From Paralithodes platypus (Eukaryota; Arthropoda; Malacostraca; Decapoda; Lithodidae), in NCBI GenBank assembly GCA_032716605.1, contig CM064571.1:11662405-11726404 (forward strand): DNA of 64,000 nt, read 5' to 3'. The position numbers and the translations under genes are program-made. Of this stretch, positions 55,577 through 64,000 are shown in pieces. The notes beneath the pieces were generated by a model. That model was not told the origin of the DNA. It searched no databases and saw only the letters and a list, made by a program, of their open reading frames with translations. The stretch's first letter is position 1; every line of letters begins with the position of its first letter.

Positions 55577-56480
55577 ATCAGTTCATTACCACAAAGCCAC
55601 CGAAATGCCAAAATCATACCCTCATTGTTCCCTGATAAAATTGCACTCTATGAACATTCCCATATTTAAAATATGCTAGCAACAGGGTGGCAATACTTAG
55701 TGAGTTACTTGTTCAATATATGGCGTTCTGAGAGTGAGGGTCCGAGTCTGAGGGATTGGACAGTGAAGCACGGGGGCGAAACAGCTTCAGAGATGTGGCT
55801 GCTTCGGGCCATGTCTCACTCCCTAGGCTGGAACAAGATCTCACAGGCTTCGCCACAAAGATCCTCTGTTTTCAAAGGACGGAGTACATCTGAACCAGGT
55901 GGGGGCAGCAAGGTTTGGCCGCTTGCTAAACGACGCAGTAAAGGATTTTTGGAAAAGAAACAGAGTCAACCGAGGACCGCCAGGGATGAGGGTCGAAGAC
56001 AGCGAGAACCGAGGACAGCCATAAATGTAAATGTAAATCAGACCAGAACCAAACATTCGATTAAAGAGCGTTCCTGGAGTTCTAAAACCACAACTTTAAA
56101 GGTTTTCTATGCTAACGCTCGTAGCATACACAATACATTTTCAGATTTAGAGGAACTAGAGTTTACAGAAAATTATGACGTAATAGACATAACAGAATCT
56201 TGGCTCAATACAGAGGAGAGAAACTTTCTAGCAGAGTATTGACTTCCCGGTTATGTACTGTTTGAGAAAAGCCGAATAAATTAAAATGAAGGTGGCGTTT
56301 TAATTTTTATCAAAAGAAAGTCTTAGCACAAGCATTTTGTCAAAACCTCAAATTGTGAACGTCGACACATCCTTAGTGCTAATAAAGAATAATAAAGGTA
56401 CATAAATAATACTTGCATTAATATACAGACCTCCAGCTCAATCAGTACAAACTGACCGAGAAATTTACGAACAAATTGCA
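55577..56480 (+). pseudogene. CR1-like LINE fragment: end of ORF1 and start of ORF2 endonuclease
   Basis: 55860-56000 in one frame reads GVHLNQVGAARFGRLLND-like sequence (frame broken by a stop), the C-terminal signature of the SGNH/esterase-type ORF1 of CR1 elements. 56099-56242 reads LKVFYANARSIHNTFSDLEE and DVIDITESWLNTEER, the start of the endonuclease with the catalytic Glu. A degraded continuation reaches ALIYRPPAQSVQTDREIYEQ at about 56480, where a SINE-like element cuts in. Confidence 0.7.
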
Positions 56481-56482
56481 GA

Positions 56483-56990
56483 TGTAAGTTGTTGTTGTTG
56501 TTGTTCCCCAAGCTGCCTGGCCGAACAGCCCCATGGCCCCGAGCAATTCCAAGGCCATAACCGAGCGCCCCCACAGAACCCTCCGTGCCGACCACAATAA
56601 AGCCTGGGTGACCAAAGCCACTCCATGGCGGGGAGCTGAGGAGGGTGCGGAAACGCCCGGGAAACCAAAGCCCCACCCAGGGCCCTGTGCCCCTCAGCAA
56701 TTATGAAGAGAAAGTTGAGGGGCAAGGGAAAAATGTGACGCTTTGGCTTCCAATCTTGGTAGATTGGGAGGTCAATCCACGGAAAAGACGCCGTCACTTG
56801 AGATCTAGAAAATATATAAGTTAAAGGAACAGTCAGAGTAAGCTATGGGTATGGCAGAGATCGCTCAGTTTTCACTCTGATAGACCAGCCCATCACCACA
56901 TGACTAGAACCCAATCCTCTCAGCATCAGCTAGGAAAGGCCCTAGAAAGCCGCCTTTGGCGGGGGGATAGCTCCCCTATTTCAACCCCTT
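56483..56990 (-). mobile_element. SINE-like element with (CAA)n tail, copy 2
   Basis: Reverse copy of 42955-43377, with tail (GTT)5 on the plus strand at 56487-56502. Its 5' side extends about 100 bp further than copy 1, through CATCACCACATGACTAGAACC to about 56990. Confidence 0.78.
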
Positions 56991-57123
56991 TCGGGGTCAG
57001 GCACCCGCCCTCATAATGGTTACCATTAGACTATTTTCATTATCTTAAACTCGACCTCTAGGACTCAAGGGGGTTAATACGATCTCAATAAACGCTCTGA
57101 ATAACATATAATATGGATCCTAC

Positions 57124-57500
57124 TTAATGGGGGTAATGTTTGTTTTGTGGTCTATGTATTTATGTATTTATGTATATTGTTTTAGATTCCTCGCTAGACC
57201 TCTTTCAAGCTTAAACAAAACACTCCCTAGACCCCCTTTCAATATAAATTTGTAATTTTGTTCGTTAAAAAAATGTCTCGGTCGAAGGCTGATTCTTTCA
57301 AAAATTACAGGCTCGCTATCGCTAGCCAGGAAAACATTAACACCTAAACGACACACAAGGTCTTAATATATTGACAAAGAAAGGGGTCGGAAAGTCTCAA
57401 AATCGCCAAACTGATGAAACGAACGCGTTAAAATCTCAACACAAATATGCTAAACACGAGGGAGAAGGGGATCCGGATAAACCGACTGTCTCCTCCTTAA
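57124..57500 (-). mobile_element. TTAA MITE of the GGCGAGCGATAGCGAGCC family, reverse copy
   Basis: TTAA at 57124-57127 and 57497-57500. It contains the reverse core (GGCTCGCTATCGCTAGCC, 57311-57328) and matches the forward copies in reverse over most of its length. It shares its right TTAA with the next element. Confidence 0.68.
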
Positions 57501-57833
57501 GGGGAGGTTTCCACTTGAGGGATTTTTTTCTTGACTCCTTTCTCCCTCATGTTTAGCCCCATTGCTTTTCTAATTTTAAGACGTTCGCCCGATTATTTTG
57601 ACGATTTTAAGGACTTTCGACCCATTTCTGTCAATTGTAAGACCTTTCGTGCCATTTAGGTGTCGATTTTATCCTGGCGAGCGATAGCGAGCCTGTAATT
57701 TAAGAGGAACCGGATTTCAGCCGGGACATTTTTCTACCGATTTTTTTTACAAATTTATCTTGAAAGGGGCTCAAGGGGGTGTAATCTTGAGCTTGATGGA
57801 TATTGAGAGACCAAACTAAAAACCTCCCCTTAA
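57497..57833 (+). mobile_element. TTAA MITE of the GGCGAGCGATAGCGAGCC family, forward copy 1
   Basis: The ends are perfect: TTAAGGGGAGGTTT on the left and AAACCTCCCCTTAA on the right. The core GGCGAGCGATAGCGAGCC is at 57676-57693. Confidence 0.78.
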
Positions 57834-58047
57834 CCCCTACAGTACCAGGGACGTCCTATTTATCATCTTCTGGCAACTATTAGACGATATTATTCAGCAT
57901 AGGAAGGACCTCTAGCAATAATAAGGCTTTACTATATCCCAACCAACCCTTTAAACTACCTCAGATCCTTCCTAAGCTGCATATAATATCGTCAAAATAT
58001 AGCCAGGGAAAAAATATGGCACACGTCGCTGGTACTCAGAGGGTTAA
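57830..58047. mobile_element. foldback TTAA MITE, copy B
   Basis: TTAA at 57830-57833 (shared with the preceding element) and 58044-58047. Ends read inward CCCCTACAGTACCAGGGACG and CCCTCTGAGTACCAGCGACG. The internal arms ATTAGACGATATTATTCAGC and CTGCATATAATATCGTC are complementary. The termini resemble those of the MITE at 152-591 (CCCACTGAGCCCCAGCGACG). Confidence 0.78.
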
Positions 58048-58135
58048 ATTGCATATACGGTATAAGCGTCTAAATGTAGCCACAATAATAGACAAAGAGG
58101 CGACGTGGTGATGAAGGGCTTAAATATAATGGGTT

Positions 58136-58504
58136 TTAAGAGAGGATGGGCCGGTTTTCTGGACCACTTTCTCCCTCATGCTTAGCCCCATTAGTTTTCA
58201 GATGTTAAGATGTTTGCCCCATTAGTTAGTTGATTTTAAGACCTTTCGACCCATTTCTTCGTCAATATTTAGACGTTTTGTGCTATTTAGGTGTCGACTT
58301 TTTCCCTGGCGAACGATAGTGAGCCTGTAATGTTGGAAGAACCGGCCTTCGGCCGGGAAATTTTTCTACCGAAAAATGTACAAATTAATCTAGAAGGGGG
58401 ATCAATGGTTGTTTTTTATTAATTTGATGGAGGTCTAGGGAGGAAACTAAACAAATAATGAATACATGCAAAAATCGGCCATAAAGTGAACCATCCCCCC
58501 TTAA
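58136..58504 (+). mobile_element. TTAA MITE of the GGCGAGCGATAGCGAGCC family, forward copy 2
   Basis: TTAAGAGAGGATGG at 58136 and CCATCCCCCCTTAA ending 58504. The core is mutated (GGCGAACGATAGTGAGCC). It has the full CCGGCCTTCGGCCGGGAAAT hairpin near 58341. Confidence 0.75.
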
Positions 58505-58549
58505 TAGGCATGACAAGGGAAATTAAAGTGTCCATACTGATAAACCCTA

Positions 58550-58764
58550 TCAACCCCTTCTGTACCTGCGATTTTGTTTTTGTATTATATTCTTGCTATA
58601 ATTATTTAGACGATTATGTGCAGTTTAAGAAGGATCTGTGGTAGTACAATTGATTAAGTGAGATAGGCCTGTTAATTGCTGGAGGCCCTTTTTAAACTGA
58701 ATAATATCGTCTAATAGTAGCCAGAATAAAGTTGAAAGACGTCGCGGGTACAGAATGGAGTTAT
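58550..58764. mobile_element. foldback TTAA MITE, copy C
   Basis: Degenerate ends (TCAACCCCTTCTGTACCTGCG and CGCGGGTACAGAATGGAGTTAT). The arms TTTAGACGATTATGTGCAG and ACTGAATAATATCGTCTAA pair. Confidence 0.68.
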
Positions 58765-58903
58765 TGGTATATTGGCACCAATAAACCCATTTAAAATAAG
58801 AGTAGAAAGGTAGATCACTATCAATATATCTAATGATTTAATATACTGTTTTCATATCCTTATAAGTTTCTCTACAGTGGCCATGCCAGTTTTCACATGC
58901 TTC

Positions 58904-59208
58904 TTACGGGGAGATCTCCACTTGAGGGATTTTTTTTCTGGACCACTTTCTCCCTCATGTTTAGCCCCATTGCTTTTGAGATTTGAAGACTCCCCTCCAT
59001 CAGTTTCGCGATTAAAAGGACTTTCGCGCCACTTCTGTCAATTTTTAGACTTTTCGTGCCATTTAGGTGTCGATTTATTTCCTGGAGAGCGATAGCGAGC
59101 CTGTAATTTAAGAGGCGGCCCGGACATAATCATCTTGAAAGGGGATCAAGGGGGTGTAGTTTTAAGCTTGATGGAGGTCTAGGGAACAAACTAAACACTT
59201 ACCCTAAA
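58904..59208 (+). mobile_element. TTAA MITE of the GGCGAGCGATAGCGAGCC family, forward copy 3
   Basis: Starts TTACGGGGAGATCTCCACTT and contains CTGGAGAGCGATAGCGAGCC. It runs directly into foldback copy D. It is shorter than copy 1 by an internal deletion (the TTCGGCC hairpin is reduced). Confidence 0.68.
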
Positions 59209-59421
59209 CCCACACAGTACCGGTGCCGTCCATTTCAACTTTATTATAGCTACTATGAGACGATGACATTCAGTTTAAAAAGGGCCTCCACCAATGAACA
59301 GGCGTCGAACTAACTCACTTCATCCTTTTTAACTACCACAGATCCTTCTTAAACTGCACAAAATTGTATAATAAAAGCATGAATACAATTAAAAAGCCGT
59401 CGCCGGTGCGGAAGGGGTTAA
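59205..59421. mobile_element. foldback TTAA MITE, copy D
   Basis: Left end TAAACCCACACAGTACCGG, right end GGAAGGGGTTAA (59418-59421). The arms TGAGACGATGACATTCAGT and AACTGCACAAAATTGTATAA pair imperfectly. Confidence 0.7.
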
Positions 59422-59438
59422 TATGAAACACGACTAAA

Positions 59439-60502
59439 TAGCACTCCAGACCACCTTCCACACCATTATTATAGCACTCCAGACCACCTTCCACACCATT
59501 ATTATAGCACTCCAGACCACCTTCCACACCATTATTATAGCACTCCAGACCACCTTCCACACCATTATTATAGCACTCCAGACCACCTTCCACACCATTA
59601 TTATAGCACTCCAGACCACCTTCCACACCATTATTATAGCACTCCAGACCACCTTCCACACCATTATTATAGCACTCCAGACCACCTTCCACACCATTAT
59701 TATAGCACTCCAGACCACCTTCCACACCATTATTATAGCACTCCAGACCACCTTCCACACCATTATTATAGCACTCCAGACCACCTTCCACACCATTATT
59801 ATAGCACTCCAGAACCACCTTCCACACCATTATTATAGCACTCCAGACCACCTTCCACACCATTATTATAGCACTCCAGACCACCTTCCACACCATTATT
59901 ATAGCACTCCAGACCACCTTCCACACCATTATTATAGCACTCCAGACCACCTTCCACACCATTATTTTAGCACTCCAGACCACCTTCCACACCATTATTT
60001 TAACACTCCAGACCACCTTCCACACCATTATTATAGCACTCCAGACCACCTTCCACACCATTATTATAGCACTCCAGACCACCTTCCACACCATTATTAT
60101 AGCACTCCAGACCACCTTCCACACCATTATTATAGCACTCCAGACCACCTTCCACACCATTATTATAGCCATAAATAATAGCACTCCAGACCACCTTCCA
60201 CACCATTATTATAGCCATAAATAATAGCACTCCAGACCACCTTCCACACCATTATTATAGCCATAAATAATAGCACTCCAGACCACCTTCCACACCATTA
60301 TTATAGCCATAAATAATAGCACTCCAGACCACCTTCCACACCATTATTATAGCCATAAATAATAGCACTCCAGACCACCTTCCACACCATTATTATAGCC
60401 ATAAATAATAGCACTCCAGACCACCTTCCACACCATTATTATAGCCATAAATAATAGCACTCCAGACCACCTTCCACACCATTATTATAGCCATAAATAA
60501 TA
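59439..60502. repeat. 33-bp minisatellite converting to a 46-bp unit
   Basis: 59439-60165 is about 22 copies of a 33-bp unit (TAGCACTCCAGACCACCTTC + CACACCATTATTA). From about 60165 to 60502 the same unit is lengthened by 13 bp (TAGCCATAAATAA) in eight consecutive copies. One extra A at about 59815 shifts the frame. The long minus-strand ORFs are read-through of the repeat. Confidence 0.96.
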
Positions 60503-60597
60503 CAGATCTTCCCGAGTCAAACGTTCGATTTTAAAAACTGTCTGGGTGCCATCTATCTAACGACCATCTAAATTGGCTAGTCAGAATTCCTCATTAA

Positions 60598-60790
60598 CTC
60601 TTGATGGCTCCATGATGGGAATTTGATCTCAGATAAAAAATAAAATAGTCAGTACGAGGAGGGACCCAAATATTATCGGGTTCTCTTTTGGCCCAGATAC
60701 GTGTACGGTTGGTTGCATGCGGGGGTGGTGGTGGTGGTGGGGTGGGGGTGGGGGGGGGGTTTGCTCTCTAGAATATAACGGGTGGGAAAA
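60598..60790 (+). repeat. direct repeat, left copy
   Basis: Matches 61139-61303 (shared GAGGAGGGACCCAAATATTA, TCGGGTTCTCTTTTGGC, TAGAATATAACGGGTGGGAA). It contains a G/T-rich tract at 60720-60761 (GGTGGTGGTGGTGG, then GGGGGGGGG) that could form G-quadruplexes. Confidence 0.85.
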
Positions 60791-61138
60791 CCTACTCCCT
60801 CATGTTTAACCCCATTGGTTTTTAGATTTTAAAACTTTCGGTTCATTAGTTTGGCGATTTTAAGACTAGCCCCATATCTTTGTCAAAATTATTACCTTTC
60901 GTGCCATTTAGGTGTCGATTTTGTCCTGGAGAGTGATAGCAAGCCTGTAATTTTAAGAGTTTTCGGCCTTCGGCCGGGAAATTTTTCTAGAGGAAAATGT
61001 AAACATTTACCTTGAAGGGGGGGGGGGGTCTAGAGGGTGTTTTTTTACAGTTTGATGGAGGCGTACAGTAGGTAGGAAACTACAATATATTAAAAAAAAT
61101 AACAATAAGCAAATAAATACGCCCATCTCCCCTTCACT
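60790..61138 (+). mobile_element. MITE of the GGCGAGCGATAGCGAGCC family, forward copy 4
   Basis: Contains CTCCCTCATGTTTAACCCCA, AGGTGTCGATTTTGTCCTGG, a mutated core AGAGTGATAGCAAGCC, and TTCGGCCTTCGGCCGGGAAA. The TTAA ends are not preserved. It sits between the two direct repeats. Confidence 0.65.
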
Positions 61139-61303
61139 CTGATGGCTCCATGATGGAAATCTGATCTCAGATATTTATAATGTCTAGTACGAGGAGGGAC
61201 CCAAATATTATCGGGTTCTCTTTTGGCACAGATATGTGTAAGGTTGGCGGCATGGGTGGGGGGGGGGGGTTATTGCACTTTAGAATATAACGGGTGGGAA
61301 AAA
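61139..61303 (+). repeat. direct repeat, right copy
   Basis: Second copy of 60598-60790 with a shorter G run (61257-61269). Its end runs straight into the 38-bp satellite. Confidence 0.85.
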
Positions 61304-64000
61304 GGTCATCGATCTGGACATAATAGTCTATACTCACTTAAGGTCCTCGATCTGTCCATGGTCGTCTATACTCACTTAAGGTCCTCGATCTGTCCATGGT
61401 CGTCTATACTCACTTAAGGTCCTCGATCTGTCCATGGTCGTCTATACTCACTTAAGGTCCTCGATCTGTCCATGGTAGTCTATACTCACTTAAGGTCCTC
61501 GATCTGTCCATGGTCGTCTATACTCACTTAAGGTCCTCGATCTGTCCATGGTCGTCTATACTCACTTAAGGTCCTCGATCTGTCCATGGTAGTCTATACT
61601 CACTTAAGGTCCTCGATCTGTCCATGGTAGTCTATACTCACTTAAGGTCCTCGATCTGTCCATGGTAGTTTATACTCATTAAAGGTCCTCGATCTGTCCA
61701 TGGTAGTCTATACTCACTTAAGGTCCTCGATCTGTCCATGGTAGTCTATACTCATTAAAGGTCCTCGATCTGTCCATGGTCGTCTATACTCACTTAAGGT
61801 CCTCGATCTGTCCATGGTAGTCTATACTCATTAAAGGTCCTCGATCTGTCCATGGTCGTCTATACTCACTTAAGGTCCTCGATCTGTCCATGGTAGTTTA
61901 TACTCACTTAAGGTCCTCGATCTGTCCATGGTAGTTTATACTCATTAAAGGTCCTCGATCTGTCCATGGTCGTCTATACTCACTTAAGGTCCTCGATCTG
62001 TCCATGGTAGTCTATACTCATTAAAGGTCCTCGATCTGTCCATGGTCGTCTATACTCACTTAAGGTCCTCGATCTGTCCATGGTAGTCTATACTCATTTA
62101 AGGTCCTCGATCTGTCCATGGTAGTCTATACTCACTTAAGGTCCTCGATCTGTCCATGGTAGTCTATACTCATTTAAGGTCCTCGATCTGTCCATGGTAG
62201 TCTATACTCACTTAAGGTCCTCGATCTGTCCATGGTAGTCTATACTCACTTAAGGTCCTCGATCTGTCCATGGTCGTCTATACTCATTAAAGGTCCTCGA
62301 TCTGTCCATGGTAGTCTATACTCACTTAAGGTCCTCGATCTGTCCATGGTAGTCTATTCTCACTTAAGGTCCTCGATCTGTCCATGGTAGTCTATTCTCA
62401 CTTAAGGTCCTCGATCTGTCCATGGTAGTCTATTCTCACTTAAGGTCCTCGATCTGTCCATGGTAGTCTATTCTCACTTAAGGTCCTCGATCTGTCCATG
62501 GTAGTCTATTCTCACTTAAGGTCCTCGATCTGTCCATGGTAGTCTATTCTCACTTAAGGTCCTCGATCTGTCCATGGTAGTCTATTCTCACTTAAGGTCC
62601 TCGATCTGTCCATGGTAGTCTATTCTCACTTAAGGTCCTCGATCTGTCCATGGTAGTCTATTCTCACTTAAGGTCCTCGATCTGTCCATGGTAGTCTATT
62701 CTCACTTAAGGTCCTCGATCTGTCCATGGTAGTCTATACTCACTTAAGGTCCTCGATCTGTCCATGGTAGTCTATACTCACTTAAGGTCCTCGATCTGTC
62801 CATGGTAGTCTATACTCACTTAAGGTCCTCGATCTGTCCATGGTAGTCTATACTCACTTAAGGTCCTCGATCTGTCCATGGTAGTCTATACTCACTTAAG
62901 GTCCTCGATCTGTCCATGGTAGTCTATTCTCACTTAAGGTCCTCGATCTGTCCATGGTAGTCTATACTCACTTAAGGTCCTCGATCTGTCCATGGTAGTC
63001 TATACTCATTTAAGGTCCTCGATCTGTCCATGGTAGTCTATACTCACTTAAGGTCCTCGATCTGTCCATGGTAGTCTATACTCATTTAAGGTCCTCGATC
63101 TGTCCATGGTAGTCTATACTCACTTAAGGTCCTCGATCTGTCCATGGTAGTCTATACTCACTTAAGGTCCTCGATCTGTCCATGGTCGTCTATACTCATT
63201 AAAGGTCCTCGATCTGTCCATGGTAGTCTATACTCACTTAAGGTCCTCGATCTGTCCATGGTAGTCTATTCTCACTTAAGGTCCTCGATCTGTCCATGGT
63301 AGTCTATTCTCACTTAAGGTCCTCGATCTGTCCATGGTAGTCTATTCTCACTTAAGGTCCTCGATCTGTCCATGGTAGTCTATTCTCACTTAAGGTCCTC
63401 GATCTGTCCATGGTAGTCTATTCTCACTTAAGGTCCTCGATCTGTCCATGGTAGTCTATTCTCACTTAAGGTCCTCGATCTGTCCATGGTAGTCTATTCT
63501 CACTTAAGGTCCTCGATCTGTCCATGGTAGTCTATTCTCACTTAAGGTCCTCGATCTGTCCATGGTAGTCTATTCTCACTTAAGGTCCTCGATCTGTCCA
63601 TGGTAGTCTATTCTCACTTAAGGTCCTCGATCTGTCCATGGTAGTCTATACTCACTTAAGGTCCTCGATCTGTCCATGGTAGTCTATACTCACTTAAGGT
63701 CCTCGATCTGTCCATCGTAGTCTATTCTCACTTAAGGTCCTCGATCTGTCCATGGTAGTCTATACTCACTTAAGGTCCTCGATCTGTCCATGGTAGTCTA
63801 TACTCACTTAAGGTCCTCGATCTGTCCATGGTAGTCTATTCTCACTTAAGGTCCTCGATCTGTCCATGGTAGTCTATACTCACTTAAGGTCCTCGATCTG
63901 TCCATGGTCGTCTATACTCACTTAAGGTCCTCGATCTGTCCATGGTAGTCTATACTCACTTAAGGTCCTCGATCTGTCCATGGTCGTCTATACTCACTTA
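61302..64000. repeat. 38-bp satellite, about 70 copies, runs off the window
   Basis: Unit: TTAAGGTCCTCGATCTGTCC + ATGGTAGTCTATACTCAC. Variable sites: GTAGTC/GTCGTC, TATACTC/TATTCTC, TCACTTAAGG/TCATTAAAGG/TCATTTAAGG. The first unit (61302-61339, GGTCATCGATCTGGACATAA) is the most divergent. Copies share a CCATGG in every unit except one (CCATCG at 63712). Confidence 0.97.

Noticed and set aside
59333..60184. 283-codon minus-strand ORF with a repeated MVWKVVWSAII unit
   Set aside because: It is the 33-bp minisatellite read in a frame without stops; an extra A simply moves it to another equally open repeat frame.
61302..64000. Regular 38-bp repeats looked at as a CRISPR array
   Set aside because: There are no unique spacers: units are contiguous and nearly identical, and the window is eukaryotic.

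Overview
The window is repeat-dominated eukaryotic DNA. It is AT-rich, carries many microsatellites and minisatellites, and shows no operons, no ribosome binding sites and no conventional host gene that I can support. The mixture of BEL/Pao LTR retrotransposons, Jockey-, CR1- and RTE-type LINEs, a Penelope-like GIY-YIG remnant, piggyBac-like TTAA MITEs and tRNA-derived SINEs points to an arthropod, most likely a crustacean (inference, perhaps a decapod). Almost every open reading frame that resembles a protein belongs to a mobile element, and nearly all are broken.

Layout. 0-9 kb: a TTAA MITE, a 33-bp minisatellite, a LINE split by a terminal-inverted-repeat (TIR) element (2.0-3.9 kb), a second LINE remnant (4.4-6.2 kb), a hairpin TTAA MITE (7.2-7.6 kb) and a 25-bp minisatellite (7.8-8.4 kb). 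9.0-23.4 kb: two BEL/Pao elements in tandem on the minus strand with paired LTRs (about 550 bp and 788 bp), each with gag, protease, RT, RNase H and integrase broken by frameshifts, stops or deletions. 24-27 kb: RTE remnant, LINE ORF1 remnant, tRNA-like SINE. 28.0-37.1 kb: a Jockey-like LINE interrupted at 29.96 kb by a 4.3-kb element with about 250-270-bp inverted repeats and TA target duplication. That element carries a decayed gene for a PIN/FEN-like nuclease with a cysteine-rich tail, and itself contains a TTAA MITE, a SINE and a foldback. 37-42 kb: two further minus-strand LINEs, one splitting a 19-bp minisatellite. 43.7-45.5 kb: an internally deleted Tc1/mariner-pogo-like element with subterminal repeats. 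45.5-46.6 kb: Penelope-like inverted repeats around a GIY-YIG remnant, with hammerhead-like motifs. 47.3-51.8 kb: an almost intact CR1-like LINE (ORF1 with PHD-like and CCCH fingers; ORF2 with endonuclease and RT, broken by one TAG). 52.8-55.6 kb: another LINE split by a tandem array of about 326-bp tRNA-like units. 55.7-61.1 kb: LINE and SINE fragments, then a dense cluster of TTAA MITEs, several sharing their TTAA. 59.4-60.5 kb: a 33/46-bp minisatellite. 61.3 kb to the window end: a 38-bp satellite with a 912-bp higher-order repeat.

The sequence is best read as a record of nested insertions. In two places (2.65/3.18 kb and 29.96/34.26 kb) removing the inserted DNA with one target-site copy restores the interrupted LINE reading frame, which fixes the element ends to the base. 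The most interesting object is the long-TIR element at 29960-34263. I cannot assign it to a named transposon superfamily, and its only gene is a PIN-like nuclease rather than a recognisable DDE transposase.
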